29,572 nt of DNA from a virus: positions 1 to 29,572 of the IMG/VR virus record IMGVR_UViG_3300038429_000025; one strand, written 5' to 3'. The notes under the pieces were generated by a model. It was not told the DNA's origin, did not search any database, and worked only from the letters and a program-made list of their open reading frames with translations. The position numbers and the translations under genes are program-made. This document shows positions 19,805 through 28,433 of this stretch, in pieces. Position 1 is the stretch's first letter, and each line of letters starts with the position of its first letter.

Positions 19805-20710
19805 ATGGCCTTTGCAATAGCCACAAATGTACCTAAACCGGTAGCAAGCATCAGTTTTAATGCTGTCAATATTAAAACTGTTGCTTTGCTGCCGGTTGCC
19901 TCAATAGGGATAAATATCACCCCTGTCTTTAGGATTAAGGCAGAGGCTCAACTTCCTGTTGGAGCTATACTTTTTAACGATACCTTTAAAATCAAGGCTT
20001 CTGCTCTTCTGCCTGATGCCTCTCTTAGTTTCAATTCATCCACGGTATTCTCCATTGCAGCAAAAAGCAAATTGCCGGTTGCTTCTATTCTTCTCGGATC
20101 GGCATTGGTTATCCATGCCAAAGCAACTTTGCCGGTTGCCAGTTTGATTTTTGTTGGCAATTCTCCACCGTTCAATATTGCGGCAAGGGCTAAAATACCG
20201 GTTGCAAATATTATCTTCGGTCATGGAGATATTGCAACTTACACCGTCATGGTCATGAATCTGAAAAATAAACTGGTGTCTTTCTACCAGAATTACAACT
20301 TTGAATCGGTGGGTATCTTCAATGGGGTGCCTATCGGATGTGACCCGGCAAGTGGGCTTTATCTTCTCTCTGGGGCTGATGATAACGGAACTGACATTGC
20401 TGCTTCAATTCTTCTCGGTGATTACGACTTTGGGATTAACAATATCAAAACAAATCCTGAGTTTTTTGTGAATTATTCAGGGAATGGAGAAGTACAGGTA
20501 TCGGCTACGATAGATCAGGAAGATGATACAAATGGACCTTATGAGGTTCCTGCTCCACATGAAACAAAAGTCCAGACAAGACGGGCTATAATAGATCAGG
20601 GCCTAAGGGGAAGTCACTGGCAATATCTGATTGAGAATATTCAAGGTTCTCAAGTTACTATTCAAAATATAGGGCTTAATTTCAAGAAATCACAAAGGAG
20701 CCTACATTGA
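19805..20710 (+). CDS. Tail protein with seven LPVAS-type repeats
   Basis: This 301-aa protein has two parts. Residues 10-141 hold seven imperfect repeats of about 19-22 residues, each starting (K/L)(L/I)PVASI-x-F and ending in a strand such as FxIxAxA. A regular beta solenoid or stacked strands is likely. The C-terminal 160 residues contain VMVMNLKNKLVSFYQNYNF, GLYLLSGADDNGTDIAA, DYDFGINNIK and QGLRGSHWQYLIENIQGSQV, a pattern I know from tail proteins near the nozzle of podovirus-type phages. It is probably a tail-tube or fibre-anchor component. Its stop overlaps the TTG start of the next gene. Confidence 0.7.
   Translation: MAFAIATNVPKPVASISFNAVNIKTVALLPVASIGINITPVFRIKAEAQLPVGAILFNDTFKIKASALLPDASLSFNSSTVFSIAAKSKLPVASILLGSALVIHAKATLPVASLIFVGNSPPFNIAARAKIPVANIIFGHGDIATYTVMVMNLKNKLVSFYQNYNFESVGIFNGVPIGCDPASGLYLLSGADDNGTDIAASILLGDYDFGINNIKTNPEFFVNYSGNGEVQVSATIDQEDDTNGPYEVPAPHETKVQTRRAIIDQGLRGSHWQYLIENIQGSQVTIQNIGLNFKKSQRSLH
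19832..20226 (+). repeat. In-frame LPVAS protein repeats (7 copies)
   Basis: The repeat is seen at the DNA level as variants of TGCCGGTTGCCTC every 57-66 bases, and at the protein level as LPVASI, LPVGAI, LPDASL, LPVASI, LPVASL and IPVANI after a first KPVASI. Unit length is not constant and the loops vary. Copies are more alike in the PVAS core than elsewhere, as expected for a structural repeat that can gain or lose units. Confidence 0.8.
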
Positions 20711-21333
20711 AACCGGGAAAGTATGATTTCATAATAGATCAGGGCGCGAATTGGGGGCAGACATTCTACTTTGGCAATAGCGCGATAGGTCCGACTCTTC
20801 TCCCTTCTTCTCCTTATACGATAGTTGTTGATGGAGTAGTAAAAACTTTCACTCGTAATGATGGTGGCTCTTTTCTGACTGATGGCCTTGCAATCGGTAA
20901 CTATCTGGTCTGTTCAGGATTCGCAAATAAGGTTAATAACGGCTCTCACTTGATTACGAATGTCACGGCCACGGTGATAACCTGTTCTGGCGATACAATG
21001 ACCACGGAGACGGCTTCTCCGTCGCTTTCGGGACAAAGTATTATGGTAGTCAAGGCTATGGACTTAACGGCGGCTACAGGTGCTTCCATGATCCGTCAAC
21101 AGTACAGTGACGTAAGCCCTGTTGCCACAATAACGGTTGCTTTCTCCGGCACTCCTACTGATGGTTCCATAGCTCTTTCTCTAACTCATACTCAAACGGC
21201 GGCGATTCCTGCCGGGAAAGATGTTTGTTCACAGGCAAGTCAGTATGTATGGGATTTGAACGTAACTCAGTCAGGGCTGGTCACAAGAATGTTAGAAGGT
21301 AAAGTCTCTATTGATCCGAGTGCTACCCATTGA
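20707..21333 (+). CDS. Tail/fibre-associated protein with inserted domain
   Basis: A TTG start, with AAGGAG (20695-20700) six bases upstream, overlaps the previous stop (TTGA). The 208-aa product opens [18 protein letters not shown] and resumes after an insert with [14 protein letters not shown], then ends [21 protein letters not shown], the layout of a common phage protein next to tail fibres. Residues about 30-115 are an inserted segment ([47 protein letters not shown]) resembling a recurrent beta domain in phage proteins. It is likely a fibre-attachment or baseplate-like part. There is no catalytic motif. Confidence 0.6.
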   Translation: MKPGKYDFIIDQGANWGQTFYFGNSAIGPTLLPSSPYTIVVDGVVKTFTRNDGGSFLTDGLAIGNYLVCSGFANKVNNGSHLITNVTATVITCSGDTMTTETASPSLSGQSIMVVKAMDLTAATGASMIRQQYSDVSPVATITVAFSGTPTDGSIALSLTHTQTAAIPAGKDVCSQASQYVWDLNVTQSGLVTRMLEGKVSIDPSATH

Positions 21334-23180
21334 GCGATTTTGAAGAAACCACAATAGTTGAAACGATAGCAGAAAACGAGATTGTGGTTATTCCACAACC
21401 TAATGCAGCCGTTATTGTTGCGGTCCCTGCTCCAGAACAGCCAATTATTGTCTTTGTTGGCAATTCTCCGGGTGCTAAAGGTGCTGATGGTGCTCCTGGT
21501 GCTCCTGGCACTCCAGGCACTAACGGGACAAATGGCACTAATGGGACTAATGGTACGAATGGAACAAACGGTGCTCCGGGTGCTGATGGTGCTCCTGGTC
21601 CTAATCTGGTATCGACTTCGACCTCTACAAATATCACTGGTCTTTTGAAAGGCGACGGTTCCCATGTTAATCAGGCGACTGCCGGGGTGGATTATATTAC
21701 TCCTGCGGAAGTCCCTACCACTCTCCCTCCGAATGGCTCTGCCGGTGGAGATTTAACCGGGAATTATCCAAACCCTACTTTAGCGGCGCTCGGTTCACCC
21801 CCTACTGGTAGCTATACCAATGCGAATATCACTGTTGATGCAAAAGGACGGGTGACGGCTGCGGCGAATGGATCAAGTAGCGGTGCTGGAGATGTGGTTG
21901 GCCCTGCTTCAGCGGTTGACAATCATGTGGTATTTTTCGACGGCACAACCGGTAAATTAATCAAAGATAGCGGTTTGACTCTTTCCGGGTCAAATACTGG
22001 AGATCAGGATTTATCTGGTAAAGAAAATACACTTCCACTTACTACTCTTGGTGATACGCTTTATCAGGATGGATCAGGTCGTCAACGGCTGGCTGGAAAC
22101 ACAACCACTTTTCAAAAGTTTCTTTCACAAACTGGTAACGGGTCAATCTCGGCGGCTCCTTCATGGCAAACTATACCGATGCAATCAACTTTAACGTATT
22201 ACTTTCAGGACACTGCCTCGGCGGTTGCGACGTATAAAAAACAAATTACAACTCCTTATACTCCTGAAACTACAGAAACATATACTCCGGCAAACGGGAC
22301 TCATGTCATCCAGAACTTTATCACTGATCCTGGATTCCCTGGGTTGGCCTTTATTCCTGCGGGTCAATTTGAGTTCCATATCCATGCGTCAAGGGCTGGA
22401 GGCAACTTCACTGTTTATGCTGAAATATGGGAAACAGATTCTGCCGGGGTTGATATTGCTTTAATCGGAACGACTGAGCACTCTACTAATACTACAACTT
22501 CAGAGGCGGAATATCGTTTATTTTTCGTTACGATAAACACCTATACATTGGCTTCGACGGCAAGCCGGATTGTGTGCCGAATTTGGGCTATTACAACGTC
22601 TTCTGCAACCTGTAACCTATACGTTGGTGATACGGCTGATTCACACTTGACTCTGCCGACAAATACGGTGGACGCAAGTAACTTTATCCCTTATATCGGG
22701 GCAACGGCTAATATTAACACAGGCGCGTTCACCGTAACCTCGGCTGGTTTTTCAGGGCCATTAACCGGGAATGTCACAGGTAACTGTTCGGGTTCCTCTG
22801 GTTCTTGTACGGGTTCATCAGCATCGTGTACCGGGAATTCAGCCACGGTGACGGGATTTTCTCCGACTGGCGGGAAAACACTTACATTGACTGATAGTAC
22901 AACCCTTGGGAATGCCTCTATATCTCTTGCCAATGGTAAAGCTCTTACTCTCACGGGCAATTTAACAGCAAGTTCGGACGCTACTGTTTCAGGGACAAAT
23001 ACAGGCGATCAAACGAGTGTAAGCGGTTCATCTGGTTCCTGCACAGGAAATGCAGCGGGGCTTTCAGGCCAATATATCGACTGGAACGCCTCAAGCGGTG
23101 GAACTTCAATCGCAAATAAACCATCTATCCCTTCTGCTGCGTCAAATATTTTATTACAACAGAATTTTGGAGGTTTCTAA
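21330..23180 (+). CDS. Collagen-like tail fibre protein
   Basis: This 616-aa protein starts at TTG 21330, overlapping the preceding stop (TTGA); the SD is poor, so coupling is likely. Residues 48-92 are 15 perfect Gly-X-Y triplets, rich in GTN and GAP, expected to form a collagen-like triple helix. Downstream come fibre signatures: [31 protein letters not shown], two SGxNTGDQ motifs (near residues 224 and 554), and Cys/Ser/Gly-rich [13 protein letters not shown] repeats near 486-508. The middle (about 285-450) is a globular beta domain, perhaps receptor binding. It should be a trimeric fibre contacting the host. It ends with GGAGG, the SD of the next gene. Confidence 0.82.
   Translation: MSDFEETTIVETIAENEIVVIPQPNAAVIVAVPAPEQPIIVFVGNSPGAKGADGAPGAPGTPGTNGTNGTNGTNGTNGTNGAPGADGAPGPNLVSTSTSTNITGLLKGDGSHVNQATAGVDYITPAEVPTTLPPNGSAGGDLTGNYPNPTLAALGSPPTGSYTNANITVDAKGRVTAAANGSSSGAGDVVGPASAVDNHVVFFDGTTGKLIKDSGLTLSGSNTGDQDLSGKENTLPLTTLGDTLYQDGSGRQRLAGNTTTFQKFLSQTGNGSISAAPSWQTIPMQSTLTYYFQDTASAVATYKKQITTPYTPETTETYTPANGTHVIQNFITDPGFPGLAFIPAGQFEFHIHASRAGGNFTVYAEIWETDSAGVDIALIGTTEHSTNTTTSEAEYRLFFVTINTYTLASTASRIVCRIWAITTSSATCNLYVGDTADSHLTLPTNTVDASNFIPYIGATANINTGAFTVTSAGFSGPLTGNVTGNCSGSSGSCTGSSASCTGNSATVTGFSPTGGKTLTLTDSTTLGNASISLANGKALTLTGNLTASSDATVSGTNTGDQTSVSGSSGSCTGNAAGLSGQYIDWNASSGGTSIANKPSIPSAASNILLQQNFGGF
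21471..21605 (+). repeat. Gly-X-Y coding repeat (15 triplets)
   Basis: The 9-bp units encode [15 protein letters not shown], then six GTN, then GAP, GAD, GAP and GPN. The six GTN units use different synonymous codons, so the repeat is maintained at protein level rather than being a fresh DNA expansion. The flanking GAP/GAD units are nearly symmetric. Confidence 0.9.
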
Positions 23181-23624
23181 ATGTCCTCAAATACTTCACC
23201 AATATTTCCTTTAACTCCATTGGCCCCTAGTGTAACTTTGGCTGGTGTAACGGCTTGTTCCACAAGAGCACCCACGGCTTCAGCCAGTCTTGCGGGTGCA
23301 AATATCTTCCAACTCTTAGCCTCTCAGACGAATGGATGCAAAATTGACAGAATCCGTGTCCAGGCTTGCTCATCGTCAATAACTGCTCCGACTGTGGCTC
23401 AAACGGTCTTAATCTGGCTCTTGGATGGTACAACGGCCTGGGTGATAGATGAAATACTTGTTACTGCGGTCACACCTTCAACCACGGCTGCGGCCTTCTC
23501 TACGGAGAAAACATATAGTAATTTGGTGATCCCTACGGGGTATTCTCTCTATGCCTCGACTACGGTAACAACAACTTCATCCACAACGGCTTTACAAGTA
23601 ACAGCTTTCGGGGGAGCCTTTTAA
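23181..23624 (+). CDS. Conserved phage virion protein, 147 aa
   Basis: It starts with GGAGG ten bases upstream. The pattern NGCKIDRIRVQACSSS, VLIWLLDGTTAWVIDEI, YSNLVIPTGYSLYAST and final VTAFGGAF is one I recognise from many phage structural modules, where it is annotated as hypothetical. It is a single beta-sandwich-like domain. Such proteins lie next to fibres or decoration genes, so a fibre-tip or capsid surface role is likely. It overlaps the next gene by one base (TAATG). Confidence 0.65.
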   Translation: MSSNTSPIFPLTPLAPSVTLAGVTACSTRAPTASASLAGANIFQLLASQTNGCKIDRIRVQACSSSITAPTVAQTVLIWLLDGTTAWVIDEILVTAVTPSTTAAAFSTEKTYSNLVIPTGYSLYASTTVTTTSSTTALQVTAFGGAF

Positions 23625-24052
23625 TGTTTAACTCTCTCAATCCGATAGTTATTGCTGCCAGAAAAACCATCATATTTAGCAATACTATTGCCTCGTTAGG
23701 TCAGGCCACTGGTTTTATTATCATGGCTAAGAGTATCAATGTGCTAACTGTTTTAATAGATCAGCCCTGTCGGGTAAGACTTTATTCAACTGCTGCTGCT
23801 AGAAACGCTGATTTAACTCGGATGACAACAATTCCTCCCACTCCAGGGACTCAGCATGGCGTGATAATGGATTTAGTCCTTTCCACTGCTGCGGTTGGCT
23901 CTTTTCCGGCGACTTGGTTTCTTTCTCCTGCGGCGATTGGGAATAATGACGATAATCCTGCATCGAGTAATATTTATTACACTGTGGATAATCTGACAGC
24001 ATCGGCAAAGGCTATCAATGTAACAATAAGCTATTTACCGATTGAAACTTAA
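23624..24052 (+). CDS. Small virion protein, 142 aa
   Basis: Translation is probably coupled to the previous gene through the TAATG overlap. The product is beta-rich: FIIMAKSINVLTVLIDQPCRVRLYSTAAAR and a C-terminal IYYTVDNLTASAKAINVTISYLPIE. This layout of a tag-free small beta protein beside a fibre gene resembles its neighbour in size and texture. It may form a heteromeric surface complex with it. The function is unknown. Confidence 0.6.
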   Translation: MFNSLNPIVIAARKTIIFSNTIASLGQATGFIIMAKSINVLTVLIDQPCRVRLYSTAAARNADLTRMTTIPPTPGTQHGVIMDLVLSTAAVGSFPATWFLSPAAIGNNDDNPASSNIYYTVDNLTASAKAINVTISYLPIET

Positions 24053-24066
24053 TAAGGAGTCTTAAT

Positions 24067-24966
24067 ATGTATGCAACATACACATATGCTGCAAGCTCTA
24101 CGGCGGCAAATATCTTGGCTGATGTAGTTTTGTTACTGACAGGAACAACGGATAAAGGCACTTTATCAGCTAACTGTGTCCAAGGAACAACAAGCATAGA
24201 TGCTAGTGTCACTGTTGCCGGATGGACTGTCTATGATGCTTCAGCCGGAACTAATGCTCAATGTCTTAGAGCACCTGTGGCAGATAATGCAAGCCAGTAT
24301 AAATATCTTGTTATTGATACAAATACTGCTGGTTATATTTTACAAAAGGTATATGAAACATGGAATAGTGGCACTCATGCAGGGACAAACCTAGCGTACA
24401 ATTCAGATAATACTACTTATTCACAACGGACCTTAATTGCATCTGGCGGAACATTATATATAAGTGCAAATGTACGTCATTGCTTTATATATTCTCTTCA
24501 AGGCGGTGTTTATGGCAATAGCTCATCGTCAAATCCGTCTGGGATACTTGAACGATCAAGGCTCTCTCCTTGGGACACAGTGGCTAACGGGTATCCACCA
24601 TTTGTATATTGGGGTGCTTATTCTGTGATATATGAACCACGCTCTCTGAATGCGACTGGTGCCGATATAACAGGAAACGGATCATTAATGACAATAGTTT
24701 TTCCATTGGGGGGGTCAGCTGAAACTCCCCCCACGACTTCGGTAATATCTAATTCAAATAAAGTTACATTAGGCCATGTTTTTTTACCGTTCGGCGCGTG
24801 CAAGGCTACAAACGGTCATCTTGGGGGTGATTTCTCAAGTTTCTCAGACATATGGTTGACTACATATAATAGTGGAAGTCCATTAGATACAGTAGTCTAT
24901 GGCGGTAATACTTATAACATTTGGTCAGCTGCGACGACATGGCGCTATGCTGTCAGGCAGGGGTAA
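24067..24966 (+). CDS. Beta-rich tail protein, 299 aa
   Basis: It starts with AAGGAG (24055-24060). The protein shows a first module (ILADVVLLLTGTTDKGTLS, then TVAGWTVYDASAGTNAQCLRAP) that I recognise from phage tail proteins, and later SLQGGVYGNSSSSNP and GHVFLPFGACKATNGHLGGD. It has few charges, many aromatics and Gly/Ser. It is probably part of a surface-exposed tail or baseplate-like complex with the neighbouring small genes. No enzymatic site is seen. Confidence 0.6.
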   Translation: MYATYTYAASSTAANILADVVLLLTGTTDKGTLSANCVQGTTSIDASVTVAGWTVYDASAGTNAQCLRAPVADNASQYKYLVIDTNTAGYILQKVYETWNSGTHAGTNLAYNSDNTTYSQRTLIASGGTLYISANVRHCFIYSLQGGVYGNSSSSNPSGILERSRLSPWDTVANGYPPFVYWGAYSVIYEPRSLNATGADITGNGSLMTIVFPLGGSAETPPTTSVISNSNKVTLGHVFLPFGACKATNGHLGGDFSSFSDIWLTTYNSGSPLDTVVYGGNTYNIWSAATTWRYAVRQG

Positions 24967-24969
24967 ATT

Positions 24970-25116
24970 ATGGCTGCATGGACAGGTGCGGGTTTTCTTG
25001 AAAATTATAGTGAACCGGGTAGCTCAACTGTGTTTGTAATTTGGCGCTGGGAAAGTTGGCTTGCTTCCAGGAATATGACTGGCAATGTGAGCGGATCAGG
25101 ACAAGTTTTCCCTTGA
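24970..25116 (+). CDS. Small hypothetical protein, 48 aa
   Basis: This 48-codon frame fills the gap between two larger genes, starting 4 bases after one stop and ending 7 bases before the next start. The product is aromatic-rich (AAWTGAGFLENY, TVFVIWRWESW), resembling a short tail-linked peptide. The upstream SD is weak (GGGG). The perfect fit into the gap is the main support. Confidence 0.5.
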   Translation: MAAWTGAGFLENYSEPGSSTVFVIWRWESWLASRNMTGNVSGSGQVFP

Positions 25117-25123
25117 GATAAAA

Positions 25124-26953
25124 ATGCCTCTTAAACTTGAATTATTGACTTCTAAAGGTACGGAATGGATCGGATTGTGCAAACATCGACTCCATATGAT
25201 GTCTGTCATGAGAAAGCCTGGTGCCATACTGAAACAGACTTATTATTTGCCAAAAGGCGTTATGGCTCAAGTTATTTCTTCTGATGTCTGCGATATTATC
25301 AGAATATGGGGCGGTGGTCTGACAGGTATTATTTGTCATCCTCGGTCAAAAGATCAAGCAACATTATATGTTATCCCTGCGGCTCTTCCCGGCCAAGAGG
25401 CTATTTCTGTAATTGCAATAGTTGGCGGCTGGCATACCGATAAAGACGGTAATTTTGTAGAGTTAACAAGTAACTTTGATTATCCTCTGGTCGATTCCGA
25501 TAACGCCTCATTTCTCTTCTCTGGTGAGGATTCAGTAAAAAGCGGTGGTTTTCTTGGTAGTGAAGGGAATTATGGCAATATTTACTGGCATAACAACGAC
25601 AAAAGTAACTTGAGTGTAATTTCCTACAAAGGCATTCCCACTCGTCACTTCATGTTAGATCAACAAGGGGCTATTAACGGTGCGGACTTTGCTACTGACG
25701 GGCAAGGTATTTGCCTTTACAAATCTGGAATATTTCTCACATATACAAGAAAAGGTCAAGACGGCAAAAATGAGGTTGTGAACGGTGCTGCGGAACTTGA
25801 AGGAGAGGTTATTTGCTGTACTCCATCCGGCGTTTCAATCCTTCAGGGAAGTAAATGGGTGGATATACCAATTATCGGATGGGTGGCTAGTCCAGCATGG
25901 TATTTCGATAGTACAGGTAAAAAAGCAATTAATTCAGAAGGCACTCGTATCCTGACTTTCCAAAAAGCTGACAATGGTTCGGTTACTGGTGTTCAGACAG
26001 CCAATTATGTCCCTGCAACAAATAAATATTTATATCTTACCTCTTCAGGGCAGACTGGTTACTCTAGTTTAGAGTATAATAGCGACAAAATATCACAGGA
26101 TTCATGCTTTGAATTAAAAGCAAATGGGGATATTGTCAACCTAAGTGTTATTGCTTCTTTGACAGCTAAAAGCGAATATAAATCAAGTGCGAGTAAGAGT
26201 TTTGCTGATTACGCTATCTATGACGATGGTAAAAAATACATTGTTACATTAACTTATGACGGTAACGTAACAGTATGTGCGGGACTGGCAAACCTGGATG
26301 GCTCACCTGCAAGTTTCCCTCCTGGTGTTGCTTGCGGCCCGTTTACATATTCGTTTACGGGTGCCACTCAAATAGGAAATACCAGTTGTGCTAAGTTAGA
26401 CCCTACCTCGGCATGTTGTCCAAATGCTGTGGTAATGAATGTTTCGGCAACTATAACTGGTCCGGGGGTGGATGCTACAGGTAGTAGAGATATTACAACG
26501 GTGGCTAAGGCTGGTTCATGGGTAATGACATCTTGCAATCTGGAATGGGTAACATATGATACAGGTGCCGCTCCGCCATGCGGTTGCACTTCACTTACTG
26601 ACACCACAGATAATGCTTATTATATGGCTCACGGTTTACCCTCATATAGTGCTGCTTTGGACCCTGTTTATTCTCCATGCGGAGGGACAAAAACACAAGA
26701 ATTCACCCGGTCAGGCAGTTATGTAAGAGATATAATTGGCGGTGGACTTCCTGTGGCCCATTCAGGATGTAACCCCCCTTTTAATTTTGTGTCAATTGGA
26801 ACGGATGTCATAGGAGGCGGATGCGCTCTTGTTTTTGGTGGTGAAGGTGATCCCTGTGGAATGCCAGGGGAATACTATTGTATTCAGAATGTAAATGAAT
26901 ATGGCGCACAGTACAGCATAGGAACAGTGACTTATACATGGGTGTGTCCATGA
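25124..26953 (+). CDS. Large Cys-rich C-terminal virion protein, 609 aa
   Basis: Two-part protein. Residues 1 to about 390 are beta-rich with Gly/Trp signatures (IIRIWGGGLTGIIC, AIVGGWHTDKDGNF, GVSILQGSKWVDI). Residues about 395-609 contain over a dozen Cys, many paired or close (ACC, PCGC, GGC, PCG, YYC), which is unusual among the neighbouring virion genes and suggests disulphide- or metal-stabilised folding. The location after the fibre genes makes a receptor-binding or host-contact protein likely. No hydrolase motif is visible. The SD is poor and the gene may be coupled to the small gene before it. It overlaps the next start (ATGA at 26950). Confidence 0.6.
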   Translation: MPLKLELLTSKGTEWIGLCKHRLHMMSVMRKPGAILKQTYYLPKGVMAQVISSDVCDIIRIWGGGLTGIICHPRSKDQATLYVIPAALPGQEAISVIAIVGGWHTDKDGNFVELTSNFDYPLVDSDNASFLFSGEDSVKSGGFLGSEGNYGNIYWHNNDKSNLSVISYKGIPTRHFMLDQQGAINGADFATDGQGICLYKSGIFLTYTRKGQDGKNEVVNGAAELEGEVICCTPSGVSILQGSKWVDIPIIGWVASPAWYFDSTGKKAINSEGTRILTFQKADNGSVTGVQTANYVPATNKYLYLTSSGQTGYSSLEYNSDKISQDSCFELKANGDIVNLSVIASLTAKSEYKSSASKSFADYAIYDDGKKYIVTLTYDGNVTVCAGLANLDGSPASFPPGVACGPFTYSFTGATQIGNTSCAKLDPTSACCPNAVVMNVSATITGPGVDATGSRDITTVAKAGSWVMTSCNLEWVTYDTGAAPPCGCTSLTDTTDNAYYMAHGLPSYSAALDPVYSPCGGTKTQEFTRSGSYVRDIIGGGLPVAHSGCNPPFNFVSIGTDVIGGGCALVFGGEGDPCGMPGEYYCIQNVNEYGAQYSIGTVTYTWVCP

Positions 26954-27945
26954 GTAATTGTTATAATTCTACAGGCAATTCTAGTAAAGTTTTATGCACA
27001 AAGCCGTGTGTAAACGGTATGTATGGTAGCATTCCATGTGCAGCTTCATCAGAAGGGACACAGACAGTCAAACATACTCTTAATAGTAATGCAACTGCCA
27101 CATTTGGACCTTTCACCATACCTATTTTAAATACTATTAGAAATTTTACATTCATTGGAGGCTCTAACACTACTCCACTTTCCAGGGATGTAACAGGTTC
27201 TATATCAGAATCAATAAAACAGACAAGTTGTATTTTCCACTATGTTAATAGTGCAGAGGAAGTATGTTTATATAAAAAGACAGTGACTAAATTATCATTT
27301 TCAGGGTCAGAATCCGGTTGTGTTTCTTCACTGCATTTCAACAACAGTTATGCAAAAGTGATAGTAAGCAATCTGTCACTCACAAAAGATCACACTTATA
27401 TTTTGTTAAGAAATGGACTTGAAGAAACATTAGGGTCATATAGTGAAAATTCAGGCGGTTCAGGAGTGTGGAAAATGTTTCTCGCTCCTACTCCTGACTT
27501 GGATGCTTTGCAGTTTGACTTGGATATACAAAAATACGGTTTTTATAACGATTATGATTCTTGTCCTAATGCGGCTGTTGATTCTCTCACGGCCCTTGAC
27601 GGTGGGCCTGATATGTTCTATCCTGAGTGGGCTAGAGACTGGACACCTGACATGATGTGGCAACAAGTAGCGGTCAATAAATTCTATGGATGCAAGAGCG
27701 GGACACCTATATTAAAGGATAATTTTGGGTTTGGAATATCAACTGAACCTGTGCCAATAGGCGATTTTGCGAGACACCCCAAACTTGGTGATTGCTATAG
27801 TTGGTTGCTCTCCTTGGGGAAGGATATAAAACTGGTGAATTTTATAAACGGCCAAAAAGATGATAGTTTACTGTCTGATGCACTTAAACCACACCATATT
27901 GATTTGAAAAAGTTGGTTGCGTATTATCCAATTTCTCTTATATGA
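26950..27945 (+). CDS. Cys-rich tail protein, 331 aa
   Basis: The ATG at 26950 overlaps the previous stop (ATGA) and is preferred over ATG 26938. The N-terminal half is Ser/Thr/Asn-rich with Cys pairs (SNCYN, LCTKPCVNG, IPCA, SGC), and the C-terminal half (from residue about 175) is more globular with many aromatics and WARDWTPDMMWQQVAV, YGCKSGTPILKD. No domain is recognised. It is co-translated with the preceding Cys-rich gene and A/T-richer than the head genes, so the two may form one acquired host-range cassette. Confidence 0.6.
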   Translation: MSNCYNSTGNSSKVLCTKPCVNGMYGSIPCAASSEGTQTVKHTLNSNATATFGPFTIPILNTIRNFTFIGGSNTTPLSRDVTGSISESIKQTSCIFHYVNSAEEVCLYKKTVTKLSFSGSESGCVSSLHFNNSYAKVIVSNLSLTKDHTYILLRNGLEETLGSYSENSGGSGVWKMFLAPTPDLDALQFDLDIQKYGFYNDYDSCPNAAVDSLTALDGGPDMFYPEWARDWTPDMMWQQVAVNKFYGCKSGTPILKDNFGFGISTEPVPIGDFARHPKLGDCYSWLLSLGKDIKLVNFINGQKDDSLLSDALKPHHIDLKKLVAYYPISLI

Positions 27946-27952
27946 GGTTTCA

Positions 27953-28432
27953 ATGCTGATAAATAATGCACAACGGTTAAATGTATGGTTAGGGCTGAAT
28001 GACAAGTTCAGTTATGAAGAAATGTGTGCAGCTTCTACCGCTCAAGGAGTTCAGTTGTTGACAGCTATGGTATTTGCGGCTAAGGTAGGGATGATGATGG
28101 TTGCAAAATCTGAATTTCCTGAAATGGAATATAAAGACGCTGTTATGGCATTTGCTGCTAAATATAACGGACAAGAAATATTCTATCCGGCTTCTGAAAT
28201 AAAAAATGAACAGGTGCCGTCGCCTGAGAATAAGGGAAGGGGCTGCTGTGGTGATAATGGTGTCCCTTCTCAATCCCGTGGTTTAGGAGACACGGTGTTT
28301 AAAATCACACATGCCACTGGCCTTGACAAACTAGCAGAGATATACACAAAGATTACAGGTCAACCATGCGGATGTGCTGAACGTCAAGAGGCTCTTAACA
28401 AACTATTTCCTTACGGTATAAGAGAGGAATGA
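27953..28432 (+). CDS. Phage protein with CGC-x-RQEALN C-terminal module
   Basis: The start is at ATG 27953 with GAGG (27944-27947); an upstream in-frame start at 27917 overlaps the previous gene without an SD. The 159-aa product has a helical N-terminus (MLINNAQRLNVWLGLNDKF, LLTAMVFAAKVGMMM), a Gly/Cys linker (GRGCCGDNG) and a C-terminal module GLGDTVFKITHATGLDKLAE, then GQPCGCAERQEALNKLFPY. The latter, with CGC-x3-Q-x3-LN, recurs at the C-termini of various phage proteins and may be a small metal-binding or attachment domain. The function is not known. Confidence 0.65.
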   Translation: MLINNAQRLNVWLGLNDKFSYEEMCAASTAQGVQLLTAMVFAAKVGMMMVAKSEFPEMEYKDAVMAFAAKYNGQEIFYPASEIKNEQVPSPENKGRGCCGDNGVPSQSRGLGDTVFKITHATGLDKLAEIYTKITGQPCGCAERQEALNKLFPYGIREE

Positions 28433-28433
28433 T

